DNA of 64,000 nucleotides, taken from NCBI GenBank assembly GCA_023525715.1, contig CM042015.1, positions 86,545,250 to 86,609,249 on the forward strand. The letters are read 5' to 3'. Each line of letters starts with the position of its first letter. The first letter of the stretch is position 1. A program made the position numbers and the translations under genes. The DNA comes from Cichorium intybus (Eukaryota > Streptophyta > Magnoliopsida > Asterales > Asteraceae). The notes beneath the pieces were generated by a model, which searched no databases, was not told the origin of the DNA, and saw nothing but the letters and a program-made list of their open reading frames with translations. Positions 22,431 through 35,029 of the stretch are shown piece by piece.

Positions 22431-22659
22431 TTATTTATTTATTATTGTTATTTAAAAGAAATTAAAAATGCTATTAAAATAAATATAAAAATGATAAAAG
22501 GAAACTAAAAGGGCAAAATAGGCCTTTCAACTTTTCCAGGGACCAAAACCACAAAAAGTTTTCGATTTTAGACCTATGGTGCAAGTTGAAAACTTTTTGG
22601 ATTTCTTCCACAATTTTGCAAACCACAATGACCAAATTTGCAGTTTACTCTAAAACTTA

Positions 22660-23469
22660 TCTTAAACTAAAATCATAAACATATTTTCAAAAATAAAAAG
22701 GTTAGTATAGTTTTCATACAGAATATACACAGTTAAGCCCTTTCAGTTTAGAATTATTTTTAAAATTAATATTCAAGATATATAACTTTTTTTGTTCAGA
22801 TTTTAGTTTTAGTATTTTTATTTTAAAACATTTCATGTTCATTTTTTTTACTTACCAATTTTTTATGTCATTAATTTATATGATTAATTCTAGAAGGCAG
22901 ATTTTGAAATAATGAGTTATAAACTAAAAATTGAGAAAAAAAAAAAAAAGCACAGAAAAGGTAGCACACTTTTGATAATATTTTATGCTAAGGTAATAAA
23001 CTTTATTTTGTTTCATTAAAAGATAACATACTGCAAAATAAATATTATACGATAATTAAGTTTACAATTGTGAGTAAACAGATTTTTTGCTTACAATGTC
23101 ACATATGTAAAATAATGACTTGGCATTACAACTCAACGTCTACATGGTCTTGAATTTGGGTTATTTTTCTATACGATAATTAAGTTTACGTGAATTTATT
23201 CATAAAGTTCTTTATAATAAAATGACTTTAGCATTTGTGTAATTATTTTCACCATATTTTTTTAGTATACTTTATAGTAATTGGGTGTTATCGAGTTTTT
23301 CTTGTTCTCCAACACCACCCACGACCTAATTATCTTTTATGGAACCGAAATTAAAATCCAAAATCAAAACACAAAGAACCCTTAGGAAAACTGAAAAATT
23401 AAGATGCAGTCTCTTAATTGATAGCCTCTTAATTAAAAAATTAAGAGGCAGTCTCTTAATTTTCAGATT
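22660..23469. other. AT-rich intergenic sequence
   Basis: No gene seen. From about 23398 short 'ctcttaatt' motifs appear that prefigure the element at 23470. Confidence 0.5.
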
Positions 23470-23797
23470 AAGTGTGTTTGATAGCATCTGAATAAAAGAC
23501 TCTTAATCTATCAGCAGCCTCTTAAAAATTAAGAGGTGAAACCATGTCTGAATAAAATTAAGAGACACCTATAGTCACATCCACTGCACCACAACCCACC
23601 TACCACATCCTACCCTATCCCCATACCACCCAACCTACCACCACCCTACTCACCCACCCCACCCTACCACACTACAACAATTCAGAGGTTCCAACCAAAC
23701 AGTATGTTAACGTTCAGATCTTAAAAATTCAGACCCTCTTAGAAATTCAGACATCTTAAAAATTCAGATCTTAAAGATTAAGATCCTACCAAACAGG
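23470..23797. mobile_element. hAT-like non-autonomous element
   Basis: The right end 'accaaacagggcc' (about 23785-23797) is matched, inverted and imperfectly, by 'gtgtgtttgatagcatctga' near 23473. Both ends carry repeated subterminal motifs 'attcagatctta' and 'cttaatt', and the middle is C-rich (about 23580-23680). Subterminal repeats and a ccctgtttgg end fit hAT-type MITEs. Borders are approximate and no 8-bp duplication was confirmed. Confidence 0.4.
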
Positions 23798-24112
23798 GCC
23801 ACGTAGGCGCCACCTCACCCCAAGGGGTTGGAGTGCCACGTAGGCGCCACCTCACTAACCCCTCACTCATTCAATTCTAGGAAATGATAACCACTCAATA
23901 ACCAACCACTTTTTGTTTTAAATAAATAAAAAATAAACAAAACTAAAACAAATAATTTTTTTATAAAATAAAACATTTCATTATTTAAAAATTACAACTG
24001 GAAATTAAAACGACAAACGTTAAATTAAAATTGAAAAACAAACCGACAACCTACAAATTAAAAAAAGACAACTAAAACGATAAAATGAAAAACTAAAAAA
24101 TTAAACGACAAC

Positions 24113-25325
24113 CTAGAAACCATATTTTGCCATAATATCCACTTTCAATTTTAAAATCAACTCCCGTTGTCGTCCCTCGAGACCCTCTTCCGGATTGGAC
24201 ATAAAAAACTTAATATATTTTAAACGTTGTTTTTCTTCACGGAGTTGTTGTTTTTTATCACGAGCTCGTTGACGTTTTTCCCGGGTTCGTGTTTTCTCTT
24301 CCAACGCTTTTTTGGCCAACTCAATCCGCTCGGCGACACTTAAATTGTAGCGTTCAAATTTCACCCACATAAGTGCGACGTCTTCGCTACTTTCCGAGCC
24401 ACTCCCGCACTCGACGAACTCGCTTTTCCTTTTCTTTTTGCGGCATCTCGTCCTATCGGCCGGTTGTATTCAGGAAATTTGAGGGGATCGTCGTCGAGGT
24501 CATCATTTAAATCGAGGTTGATACGAGTGTCGAAGGAGGTAGTGTTGCGGCTTGACTCGGAAGTTTTCGAACATTTTCTTGCCGGAGCAGGGAGGTCGTT
24601 TTCGGCGTTTAAATCATGCCATTTTTTGCATTTTTCAACGATACGCCAAAACTCAACGTACCGGAAAGCCGTTCCATTATTGTCGTCCTTGTAAATTTTA
24701 GCGCTTCCTCGAAAACATGTTGCTCCGTTTGACCGCTTTTCAGATGCGTTCGTAGATTGTGTAACAATCCGTTAAACTTCACTGTCGCACGGTTTATGTC
24801 GCGGTATTTTGTTGTGAACGAGTCTTTGGAACGGTAAATCTCCCGGCCTAATTCTTGGTGAAAGCGGTCCCATAGCCGCATCCAAAAGTGTTCCGCCGCT
24901 TGGGCGTTTCCGGCCGCCGCATCCTCGGAAATGTCAATCCACGAATGGGCTAACGTGATTTCCTCGTGGGTTGTCCATTATTGTCTTTGCGCTTTTCCTC
25001 TCCTTTGTGCCGCGGGTTGGACTTCCAGTTGTGTTTCTGGCACTAATTCCGGTGAATCTTGTGTTTCGGGAACGGAATCGGGTAATGGGTTTTAGAATTG
25101 TTGAGTTGGTGTGTCGGGAAACGGTTGAAAACTATTGTATAAATTTTGCGGTTGCATTTGTGGGTAACCCGGCATTTGGTATTGGAAAACGTTGGGTGAG
25201 AAAATCGGTTGGTCCATTTGTGGACGGTAAACATTCGTGTTGTAGAATTGCTCGAAACCGAGAACATTTTCTCGGTTTCGATTCGTTGGTGGCGTTTGAT
25301 TGCTTGGAGAATCTTGGTTAGACAT
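24113..25325 (-). pseudogene. Decayed Harbinger-ORF1-like (Myb/SANT, NAM-associated) gene
   Basis: The minus-strand frame opens at 25325 with MSNQDSPSNQTPP, a Pro/Gln-rich N-terminus. After in-frame TAA codons at about 25092 and 24975 comes the trihelix/SANT-like part: THEEITLAHSWIDISEDA, HFWMRLWDRFHQE, SFTTKYRDINRATVKFNGLL. A frameshift near 24675 leads to FWRIVEKCKKWHDLN, and the C-terminus (24370-24113) is a Lys/Arg/Glu-rich coiled coil ending in MAKYGF. This matches the DNA-binding partner protein encoded by PIF/Harbinger transposons and its many plant relatives, often annotated as glutathione S-transferase T3-like. With at least two stops and one frameshift it is a pseudogene. No Harbinger transposase is in the window. 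Confidence 0.75.
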
Positions 25326-25420
25326 GATTTTTGGAATTTTTAGAGAGTTTTGGGTGTAAAATATGGGTGTAGAAGATGTGTAATTTTTTTGTGAATGAAT
25401 ATATGTATATATAGTTGGTA

Positions 25421-25634
25421 ATTGCTGGGTGGATGCACCCGGGTTATATACCCATGTGGTGGGAGGTCTGGAGTTCGACTCCGACTAACCCCATGTGGGG
25501 GATTTTCCTGGAAGGCGAATTAGGTGGAGGGGAAAGGCCTTTGCGCCTTAGGTAATCGCCAACCGCCCTGAGTTGCGGGGCTGATTACCCTCAGGTGAAA
25601 CCATATCTATTCGCCGGTTCCAAAAAAAAAAAAA
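25421..25634 (+). mobile_element. tRNA-derived SINE, copy 1
   Basis: Starts near gctgggtggatgcacccggg, followed by 'ttatatacccatgtggtggg' and a B-box-like ggagttcgactcc at about 25470-25482, and ends in a 13-A tail. A second copy of the same family is at 34265. The pol III-type promoter and A tail define a tRNA-derived SINE. Target duplications are unclear for this copy. Confidence 0.75.
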
Positions 25635-25639
25635 TTTTG

Positions 25640-27171
25640 TTTAAAATAATTAAGGTTTTTATTTTATTTTTTTATTTTTGACCGTTACATTGAATTAGCC
25701 GTTATGGGGGGGGGGGGTATTTTTAAATTGCTCAAAAGTCCAGGGGCTTTAGGTTGAAATTTGGATCGATTTCATCGCACGGTGTTGTAACATCGGAGAA
25801 GACCCTTCACCGCAGGCAACACCCTAAGTGAGACGGTGTTACCACGGGCTCCATAGTGGACACCGCATCACTTCCCCGCTTCCGTTCCTGTTGGTCTTAC
25901 TACTGTTAAAGTAGTAATTATTACAAGTGCAAAAGTAAACTATAATTGAGGCCTGTAAAAAAATAAATAATATTTATTATGAGGATAAAATACTGAAAAC
26001 TAATAGATGAAAATAAAAATTATAACCTTAAAAAATAATAATTAAAATGCTAAAGTAAACTATGATTGAGACGTGCTCAAAAAAGAAAATATTTATATTT
26101 TCTACGAACGAAAAGTATTTGTATTTTCTTTATAGAAAGAAGTATACTATATTAGGTTACCTTTTCCATTTAAAGCTGATAATTGCATATAAATATTGAT
26201 TACGAGAATATACTAGAAATCGGTGTGATTGGTTTGTTTTTTTTAATTAATTAACATTTCATATATTGGATAAATCATTAGATATCCTTATTAATCTATT
26301 TTCAGATAGATTTATTAGTAACAATAGAATTCGAACTTCAGCCAACTAACTCCATAGAGCTTGAATCAACCACACCTAAACAAATATACAATAAAAATGA
26401 TAAAACCCACAAGAGTCAAATACGAGATCTCATATTTATTGGCTTATTACACCACTTAAAAGTTGCCAAAGTCGGTATCCTAAACGTTATTTTATGTTTA
26501 AGTTTAACACATTTCCTGGTTAGCTGTATACAAATGTTCATTATTAACTTAATACAGGAAGAACGAAATAATTCATAAAACATTTTAATAAAGCTAATCA
26601 TAAAAATAAGGTTTTTTCATTAAATTCTAACTAAATCGTAATACACAGATTTAAATGAAAAATAAAATACAGGTAATAAGATATAACATTTATATAATAA
26701 TTTCAATAAAAAATAGGAATAAATACCAATAATAACGGTATAAAAAGCACATTAAATAGTATAAAACCAATTTTTTTTTTTTTTTAAAGTTCAGGGACGA
26801 AAACGACAGCAACTCCGCAACAGTCATGAGGACATAATCATTTTTCTAAAGAAGAATAAGCATAGTTTAGGTGGATTTCGACTTTTTCCTAATTTATCAA
26901 AGCAACACTTAAACGGAAAAAAGAAAAAGAAACATGAACTAAAATTGATTAGTGTTAGGTAACAAAAAAAGACATGATTGATTCTATACAAATCAATTGT
27001 ACAAGCTGACGTACAGTCCGAATCTCAAGTACACCTAATATTCAAAACCCATTTCCCAGAAATAATCATAACCGACATAACATGGCTTCATCACCATATT
27101 ACGTAAGTTTTCACAACAAAAATCATGGCACAAATGAAACCAAAACTCAAAATTCTCCCAGTTTTAATTTC
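25640..27171. other. AT-rich intergenic sequence downstream of the galactosyltransferase gene
   Basis: A run of G at about 25706-25717 and a T run at about 26771-26785. No exon was recognised; the 61-codon minus-strand frame at 26416 lacks features. Confidence 0.5.
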
Positions 27172-30100
27172 TCATCTAAAGTTGCAGCATCGTGGCCGTC
27201 CATTTGCCAGATTGTCCCATAAACAAACCATTTGTCTTGGGGACTGGTAATGTGCGGTGTAGTAGTTATCCATACATCCGTACTGACAAAACTTACCATG
27301 GTGGGAATACTGAACCGGAGTGGTTCCATTGAACTGTTCCACCCACATTCCCATGCTTACATCTTCCATTTTAAATATCTGCCGAATAACAAGAAACAAT
27401 CGCGTTAATTCCGGAGGGTATTTATGTCTTTTTGCACAGAGCGGATTATTGTCAATTTGTCATTTTTCCCACGTTTTTCTGTTCTGCCTTGTGACTGGAT
27501 GGGACTGGCTTTCTAGGGCTGGTTTTGATGATTGAGAATGAAAAGGGCATTTATGTCTTTTTGCACAGAAGAGAGATTAAGAGAGTCAATTTTTGTCCCA
27601 AATTAGAGCATCCACAAGCTATTGTAAGAGCTTTTCTATTACATAGCTTTTTCACTTTGGTTGTGAATTTACAAGCTCTCTACATAGCTTTTTCATAATT
27701 CTAATTATATTTTATTGATTGCAAAAAAAATTATTATTTTTTGCTTAATATATCTACAATATTCTATAATTAAAACTTTATAAAAATTTAAATAAGAAAA
27801 TGCTAGAAATTTGGTAACATTTAGAAACATATAAATATTAGATACTAGAAAATCTGTAATAGTTATAAATGATATGAATTTTAGAAAAATTAGCATTATT
27901 GCAATATTTTAATTTGTAGATTTGTAATAAAAGTTTGTATATATATAGTATTTATTTATTTTATCTTAAATGTCAAATATATATTTATATAAAATGAAAT
28001 TAAAATCTTCATTTTAGTTTTATTTTCTATAATAACAAAATTATATAAAACCATATCTATCTAGTTATTAAAATTTAATTTAAATTATGTTGATTTCTAT
28101 AAAAAATAAAGATGATATAAACTGAAACCAATAGGTGTGAATGCTCTCGATCTTAAGGTATTTGGTTTCTTGACTAGGCACTAATGTGAATGCTCTCGGT
28201 CCCAGTTCAATGCACGTTAAACCCAGTACAAGGCCAGTCAGTCAGTCTGTCCATCCCGGAGGGGACATGATTAGACTAGCTTTCTAGGACTACTATTTTC
28301 AATGATGAGGAAGAGGAGAGCATTTATGTCTTTTTGCACACACCCCAATCCCACATCTTTTAGCGGGACAAAAAATTACATTTTCGTTTGTCGTGTTTTG
28401 ATTTGTTTTATATAAAGAATTGAGGTATTAAAGAGAGGGATTTGTAATAGACCCTGAGTTTTCTTTTGGCGTGTTGAGAGACAATGAATTTGGCGATGTC
28501 ACTGGAAATTATGTATCCGGGTCCATTTGCATATGGTGGATACACCGCTTCCGGCCACTCCTACAACATTAACCAGAAAATAATAACGGTTTATAAACGG
28601 ATGATTTATATGAGAAATAGCAACGTACTTTTGTTGATTTGTTTATAATCTCTTAATAAAAAAAGTTGTGTAAAATGTGTACATACCTCAAAGCTGACTG
28701 CCCACTTGCCATGTCTAAGAGGCCGATGGAAGAGATTCAAATTGCCCATATAAAGAGACTGTTTTTTAGGGACACGGTCAAGTTCTTTTAAGATTGTATC
28801 CACCCTTATGAAAGTGTCATCATCACATTTCATTACATAAGATGCACTCACATTTTGAACCTGTATTGCAAGTGGTTGGACAGTGTATAAGATGACTGGA
28901 ATAAAACATCAATAAAAAAACAAGAAATTATAATAAAAGGATTTGATTGTAATGACCGCGTATTCACAGATGGCGATAGTTTTTAGCACTACAAGCTCGT
29001 AGTGGTCCATGAATGTCAATACAACAATATCTCCAAAGTAAGCAGCTTCCTTTTTCAGAACTGCATTTTGCTCCCTTCTTGGACTCTAAACCAAAGAAAA
29101 AACAAAAATGAATATTTAAAATAATTTTAAAAGAGATGATGGAAGTAATGAATAAACAGATTAGGAAAATGTTTTTTTTTTTTACCAATGCAACAAAGAA
29201 TCGGACAACCACATCTAAGGATTTAATAGCTGAAGATTGCATCCATGTTTTTCTAATGGCCATACGTTCCGCGAAGTGATTTGTAGCGGATAAAACACCA
29301 ATGAAAACGCGTATAGGATGACCTGGCAATGGTTTAGCTTTCCATTTTTCTGACATTTCTATTACCCTTTGTGGTGAGAAGCTTGGATGAGAGGCTGGAA
29401 GTGATGTGGCAAAAACTGAATGGACATCTACATCTCCTTTGATGGCTAACCCTGTTGCATCCTCAAGTGTATACCCCTGTTGGAAATACGCCAACAATAA
29501 GTGCAAGAAATAGGAATCTACTTTCTTTTAGTTGTTTATTATAGCATCCTACTTCCGTTTATTAAACAGATAAATGAAAGTACATTGCTATTTCTCACAT
29601 TTAAAACCCTTTCTGTTAAAGCAGAGTTTTTCTTCAATGGGTTGAAAAATAGAAAAGGAATTTACTCAGGAAAAGCTAAAGACTCACTTGTACTTCAACA
29701 TTTATGTTTTTGAGTAACAATAATTAAAAGGGCTAGATGCAAGCAATAGCAGCGTACTTTCATAAATTAGTGTATTATACCATCCTACTTCGATTTCTTT
29801 ATATTACAACACAGCACTTTTATTTTTGTTTTTCTTATTAAGACATTATACGTTAGAAATCTACACAACTATAGCATTGTACCTTCAATATTTTTCTTAT
29901 TATAACATTATATTTTGAAAACCCTAATTACATTTTTCAAAGGACAATGTTGTAATAGAAAGAAATGATGGTAGGATGTTATAATAAACAAATCAATGGA
30001 AGTACGTTGCTGATTCTTACATTTAACCCTAACTAGAATGGCAACTCTTGAACTGTTTAGATCATTAATACATCTCAAAACATTCAGCATACAAATCTTT

Positions 30101-30550
30101 ATTGATATTAACTACTTTACATGGTCATAGATGAATGTAATTTCCTAAATAAACTTCATAAAGCAATATGACGAGACTAGGGGTTGTTTCTTTTTGAATT
30201 AATGGGGACATGATGGGTGTTTCTTTATTTATTTTTACTTAATACAAACCAACAACTTAATAAAAAAGGCCATGGAAATGACTAATGAGGCTTTTCCATT
30301 AAGTCCTAGCTTTCTACAGATTTCTAATCGATTAACTTCTTCCTTCCATTTCTCCAAGCATACCGTCATTTTCTCAGATATTTTTTAAACATCATTTATC
30401 CATCCAGACATCATTTAACGAGAAAAAAGAAAAAGAAAAAGGGTTTTAGAGTAACATACTGTACGATATGGGAAAGAAGTCACATGCCGGCCTCCAACAT
30501 TTATATGGTATCCATCAACTCCCGCACGTATGGTCAAAACAAACAATTTT

Positions 30551-30588
<38 letters not shown>

Positions 30589-32323
30589 TTGTGCACGTCC
30601 TATAAATCTCTTGAACCATGATGTTGTTCGTGATTCTTTTGAATCAACAACATCATTACGCAGCCATTTTTCACATCTTTGAAATCCATCAACTGCCAAT
30701 GATGATAGATTAAATACCAAAAAAGTAAATGAATTGCAGTGTATGATAAAGAAGAAAAAAAACACTACAAGTCTACAACAAACCTAAACAATAATATGCA
30801 AGGAAATTTCTATTTGGGTTGTATACTACTGTAGTGCTATTATCGGTAGAAAATGTAAGTACATTGTTATTATGGGTAAAAAATATAGTTCAATGCCAAT
30901 ATTAAAGAAGTATCATGGACAGAGTTAAATAGAGCCTTTCAGATACCTATAAAAGAAATAGAGTACCTTGCCTATATCAGATGATAACTAACAGGTAACA
31001 TGAGCCAAATCTGAAATTTTAAAACCCATGTATAAACTTCTGGAAAGCCATTCAAATAATTTAAAGGTCTACTAATTTGAATATCAATATAAAAAGCCAT
31101 TGTCAATTGTCATAACTCATAGGTCTAATATATCTATGCTTATCTGCATATTTGGCAAAAAACAGCCTTTTAGATCTGGTAACTTTTATCAAAAGTTTTA
31201 TATATCTTGGCCCAATGGCTCATCAAGTATATGGAATTAATTAGTGCATACCAAAACATTATCAGAAGTAATCTACTACCTATAAGCTTCTATTACTAAT
31301 TATATTGCTAAATGTATAACATAGAACTTAATTAACCAGAAACTCTTATAATGAAATCTACTTTAAGATGAAAAGCATACCAAGCATATCATCATCGCCT
31401 TTTGATGGTAAACCATCACACCTCTGAGCTTGTCCCCATTGCATCCTGTAACACGTATTGTGTTCAATGACTGGTTGTTGACTCCAATCACCTCTCAATC
31501 GAGGATTTAGATGCAAAATCTTTGGTGGATCTTCTGCAACTACAGACTTTAACCCCTGCAACTCGACCTTAAATTGGGAAACCAAAACCAAGGGATCACC
31601 TGCCTTTGTTTTTGCAAGCTGTGGAACATATTCATTATGAGCATGTTGAGGGGTTCCCACCACTGTAATAGATGATCCTGCAGCAAGACCACAAGGAAGG
31701 AACATCATTTTGTCTCCTTTAGTTAGTTCTTCACCACTCATTGATACCCATGGAGGACATCTTTCTTGTTTCCCTTCAAGTATGGAAGCCAACTTTGTGT
31801 CCTTTTCGTTGTGCTTATGAACCTCTTCCCATGCCTTCAAACCTAAAGTCCAAGCTTCATCTGCCATTTTCTCCAATCCAGTCATGTCCCGAGTTCTATG
31901 CCTTTGTCTTAAAATATCACCAGTTAATCGCCCATATCGAAGATCAATAGGTGGAAAACTATCCTCTTTCTCTTTTTGACTCGCTCTTTGAATGCTGCTT
32001 CCATTTTCTAAACTTTCCCTAATTTGATCATTCGGTTCCTCTTCTAACTTCTTCTCTTGTTTAACTTTTTCAAATCTGTTATCATTTCCTAATGCATCAG
32101 TATTTGTATCGTCATATGCAGATCCTAACGATGGTTTACTCACTTCTAACTGATATTTCCTTGCTTCTTCATTCTCATTCTCAGGAGAGGTTGATGTCTC
32201 GAAATACGCAGAGAACTTGAAGCAAACGATAATCAAATACAATGCAGCTATAACAAACAAAATATGTGGCAGTTTTACCCTCCTCAAACCAAAAACTTCA
32301 CTTCTCGACCTCTTCATTTTCAT
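27172..32323 (-). CDS. GALT: Hydroxyproline O-galactosyltransferase (GT31 with galectin domain), seven exons
   Basis: Exons from 5' to 3': 32323-31381, 30692-30460, 29476-29186, 29085-28957, 28860-28687, 28560-28453, 27378-27172. All introns are GT-AG and phases agree, giving 2,085 nt and 694 residues, the usual family length. It has a short cytosolic tail, one signal-anchor helix at about 18-38 (a Golgi type II membrane protein), a stem, a galectin domain at about 208-395 (FLPCGLAAGSSITVVGTPQH, HNTCYRMQWG) and a GT31 catalytic domain from about 420. The DDD metal-binding motif is CDDDTF at 544-549; the EDVSMGMWVEQF motif lies in the last exon, which ends RCCNFR. Arabidopsis GALT2-6 enzymes add the first galactose to hydroxyproline of arabinogalactan proteins from UDP-galactose. 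Which paralogue this is cannot be told here. I see no defect. Confidence 0.95.
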
Positions 32324-32640
32324 TTATCAGATAACCAAATCGAACACATTGAGCCTTAATTCTACAAACTAAATCAATCTCATCTCATAACTTCAGTTGA
32401 TCCAGAAACAAGTTGAAATCGATAAAATAAAAGGGCGAAATAGAAACAGAATCCAGCGTACCCTAATTTTCCGAAGATGCAGTTTTAATCTTCACCTGGA
32501 GTAGGGTGATTTGCCTGCAATCGAAAGCGAAGAACCAGAGGAAATCAGCGGCAATTTGCAGAAACGGAAGTTTTGTGAGGGATCGAAAAGATTTAAAGAC
32601 CTAAGATGGGAAGTAAACGTGACAAAAGGTGTGGATGAAT
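32324..32640 (-). promoter_or_regulatory. 5' UTR and proximal promoter of the galactosyltransferase gene
   Basis: CT-rich leader-like sequence on the minus strand (for example 'ttcctctggttcttcgcttt' at about 32542-32523). A candidate 5'-UTR intron donor (ccag|gtgaag) lies near 32495. Transcript ends cannot be set from sequence alone. Confidence 0.35.
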
Positions 32641-33800
32641 GTAAATAAGCAGACATGACATGATCATATTATAAACGTCAGGTGTAGCAACCTGTCTACC
32701 CAAAAGAAAATTATGGTTTTTATGCTTCCGTTAAAATGTTACAATTTGTCTAATATTTTTGATCATTTTATTAACCATTATATGTTATAATTATGAGAAA
32801 TAATAAATTAGGTTAATTAATTTAGGGGTTTTAAAGAATAGACAAAAAATGTATTTGACCAAAATAGTCATGAATTCGCTGGTAATTGAATGTGAAATTC
32901 TCATTTGTCTACGAAATCATTATTTTGCTATAAGTGACGTCATTTTGCTACCAATCGCCTTGTCAAAAAGTCAATATGTCTGCGAAAATGTTTATTTTGC
33001 TGTGAAAATGTGTGGGATCCAATAGTAAGTTTATAAAAGCTCAAAAATCCAGAGATCGTAAAAGATTTTTGCAAGTGATATCAGTGAAAATTTCAAGTGT
33101 TTGCGAATTCTAAATTTCGCAAGTGATACCTACGAAATTTAGGTTTTCTCAGGTATTTGATTTTCGCATGCTTCCCCTGCGAAAATCTCAGTATCAACTG
33201 CGAAAATCTCAGTACTATCTAAACAAAAGCCTATATTTTCAAAAAATCTTACTGAGTAAAACAGTATTTGTATTGCGAAAATCAGAAATTCGTACTGCGA
33301 AATTTAGACTTTGGTACAGTTCATTGAATTCTTAATTTATAATAAATGAAATTGTTTAAATATTTTGTTAGATTTGCTTGTCTGATATCTATTTTCTGAG
33401 AAAAATAGAGAAAACAATGACTTCTAATTGTTCTGATGAGTGTTTTGTTGTGGTTTGTGTAGGTGGTTCTTGGTAATTCGTGAATGAAGAACTTCATATG
33501 TTAGTCATTTGTTAAAAGTTGTGGCGTAGACTTTTCTATAAGTATTAATTTTTCTGATTTATTACATTTGGCAAAGATGAATACATGTATAGAGAAAAAC
33601 CTAATGTTGGGTTGTCTTTCAACACCCTTCATTGAAGTATGTTGTAGAGATAGTCGATGAAAGTGATGTAAAGCATTTGAAGAAGGTTATTGAAAAAGTC
33701 TCGACTCTTACGCATGTCTACATGGTAAATAATGATAATATGGTAGACGTTCCTACTATATAATACAATGCAGCACACTGATCTGCTGTCAGAAAAACCG
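32641..33800. other. AT-rich sequence, probably retrotransposon-derived
   Basis: Contains repeated tgcgaaaatc/atttcgcaagtgata motifs between about 32970 and 33310. No confident gene. Confidence 0.35.
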
Positions 33801-35029
33801 ATCTAGCGGTAAAGGGTATGTTGATGGTCGATCTACTGGTAGAGGAAAATGGTCCACCGAAAACCGATCCAGCGGAAGATGTAGCAATAATTAGGCAGGT
33901 ATCAGTATCTCACAACCGCAAAATGTTAAACCCATCTTCTATGCCGATCCAGAAACTTATAATTATGTTGGTGATGATGATGTCTGCACATATGCCAATG
34001 GTGGTAACGATGATACACATGGTGGCAACGACGATCACACATATTACAAAGAAGTATTTCCATAGGTCGATGATGCGAACTTAACTCTTTTTCTCCCTTT
34101 ATTTTGAATTTTCTTTTATACAACGAGCACGTTGTATGGTTTTAAGTGTGGGGTGGGACGGTCGAAAAAGATAGAGGCATTTTTAGTAGAATTTTAAAAG
34201 TTTAAATTTTTTATAATTTTTCAAAATTTTATTAGGAAATTGTAGCGTTGAAACGAGCAATTCTAGCAAGTGAAGCCCAGCCTAGTTGGGTGGATGCGCC
34301 CGGGTTATATACCCATGTGGTGGAAGGTCTGGAGTTCGACTCCTACTAACCCCATGTGGGGGATTTTCCCCGGTCGGCGAAAAACAGGTGGAGGGGAAAG
34401 GCTTTGCGCCATAGGTAATTGCCAACCGCCCTGGGTTGCAAGGCCGAGTACCCTCAAGGTGTTAAAATTGCCGGTCCAAAAAAAAAACAAGCAATTCTGA
34501 AAATTTTAGCAAATCAATATTTTTCAAGAAATACTGTATAGTTGTGATGTGCTAGTCTAAGTTAAAATAAGTTGAGTAGTCTAAGAACTTAGAAATAGTG
34601 TGATTTAGAATTATCATAAGTTTGGGATTCAGGAGGGATTATTCGATCAGTGGCCTGTGTTGTTCGGGCCAGTAAACATGAAAATGGTGGTCTCCATCAC
34701 CTCATTACATAAGGTCAACTGATTTTGGATAATGTTGTTAACAACCCATTACATGGACAACATAGAAAGTCATGGAATTTTTCTTAACGGCCTTGAGAAT
34801 TTGAATGAGTAAGCTGTAAAAAGTTTGTAATCAAGAGCTCTTTAGAAAGTCGTGATTCCCAAGGGTATTCTGGACATTTTTCAAAAACCTGATTTTTACC
34901 TTAACTTTTTAGATAGCAATTAACAATAAACTTTGAAACTAAGAATTTTCAAAAAAGTTTGAGTATTTGCTATATGTTCTTAAAAGCTCTCTTTGCTTTG
35001 GGACAAGCAAAGTACAAGTGTGGGGTATT
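33801..35029 (+). mobile_element. Internal remnant of an Athila/Tat-type LTR retrotransposon
   Basis: Between about 33925 and 34066 a plus-strand frame reads YADPETYNYVGDDDVCTY then repeated GGNDD units and ends KEVFP, an unrecognised acidic protein end. Further right, 'acaagtgtggggtattt' at about 35013-35029 is the polypurine-tract signature that precedes the 3' LTR in Athila/Tat elements. A SINE is inserted at 34265. The coding part is too decayed to name. Confidence 0.4.
34265..34489 (+). mobile_element. tRNA-derived SINE, copy 2, with target duplication
   Basis: Same family as 25421-25634, sharing 'cccgggttatatacccatgt', the B-box ggagttcgactcc and 'aaccgccctgggttgc'. It ends in a short A tail and is flanked by the duplication agcaattct at 34256-34264 and 34490-34498. 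The open frames across it on both strands are incidental. Confidence 0.82.

Larger units (their letters stand above)
6356..22650. mobile_element. Pack-MULE (captured WRKY and PPR fragments), interrupted by nested retrotransposons
   Basis: The left terminus at 6356 (gagtaaactgcaaatttg) and the right terminus at 22650 (its inverse) are flanked by an identical 9-bp duplication, taaaactta, at 6347-6355 and 22651-22659. Without the inserted Copia and its contents (7257-22258 plus one 5-bp duplication) the element is about 1.29 kb: 6356-7256 joined to 22264-22650. TIRs of about 200 bases carry the phrase 'ggtctaaaatcaag' seen again in the related copy at 61524. The interior holds a plus-strand WRKY N-terminal piece and minus-strand PPR pieces. 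No transposase was seen. Confidence 0.85.

Noticed and set aside
34270..34500. Open frames on both strands across 34270-34500
   Set aside because: They are readings of the SINE and its A tail.
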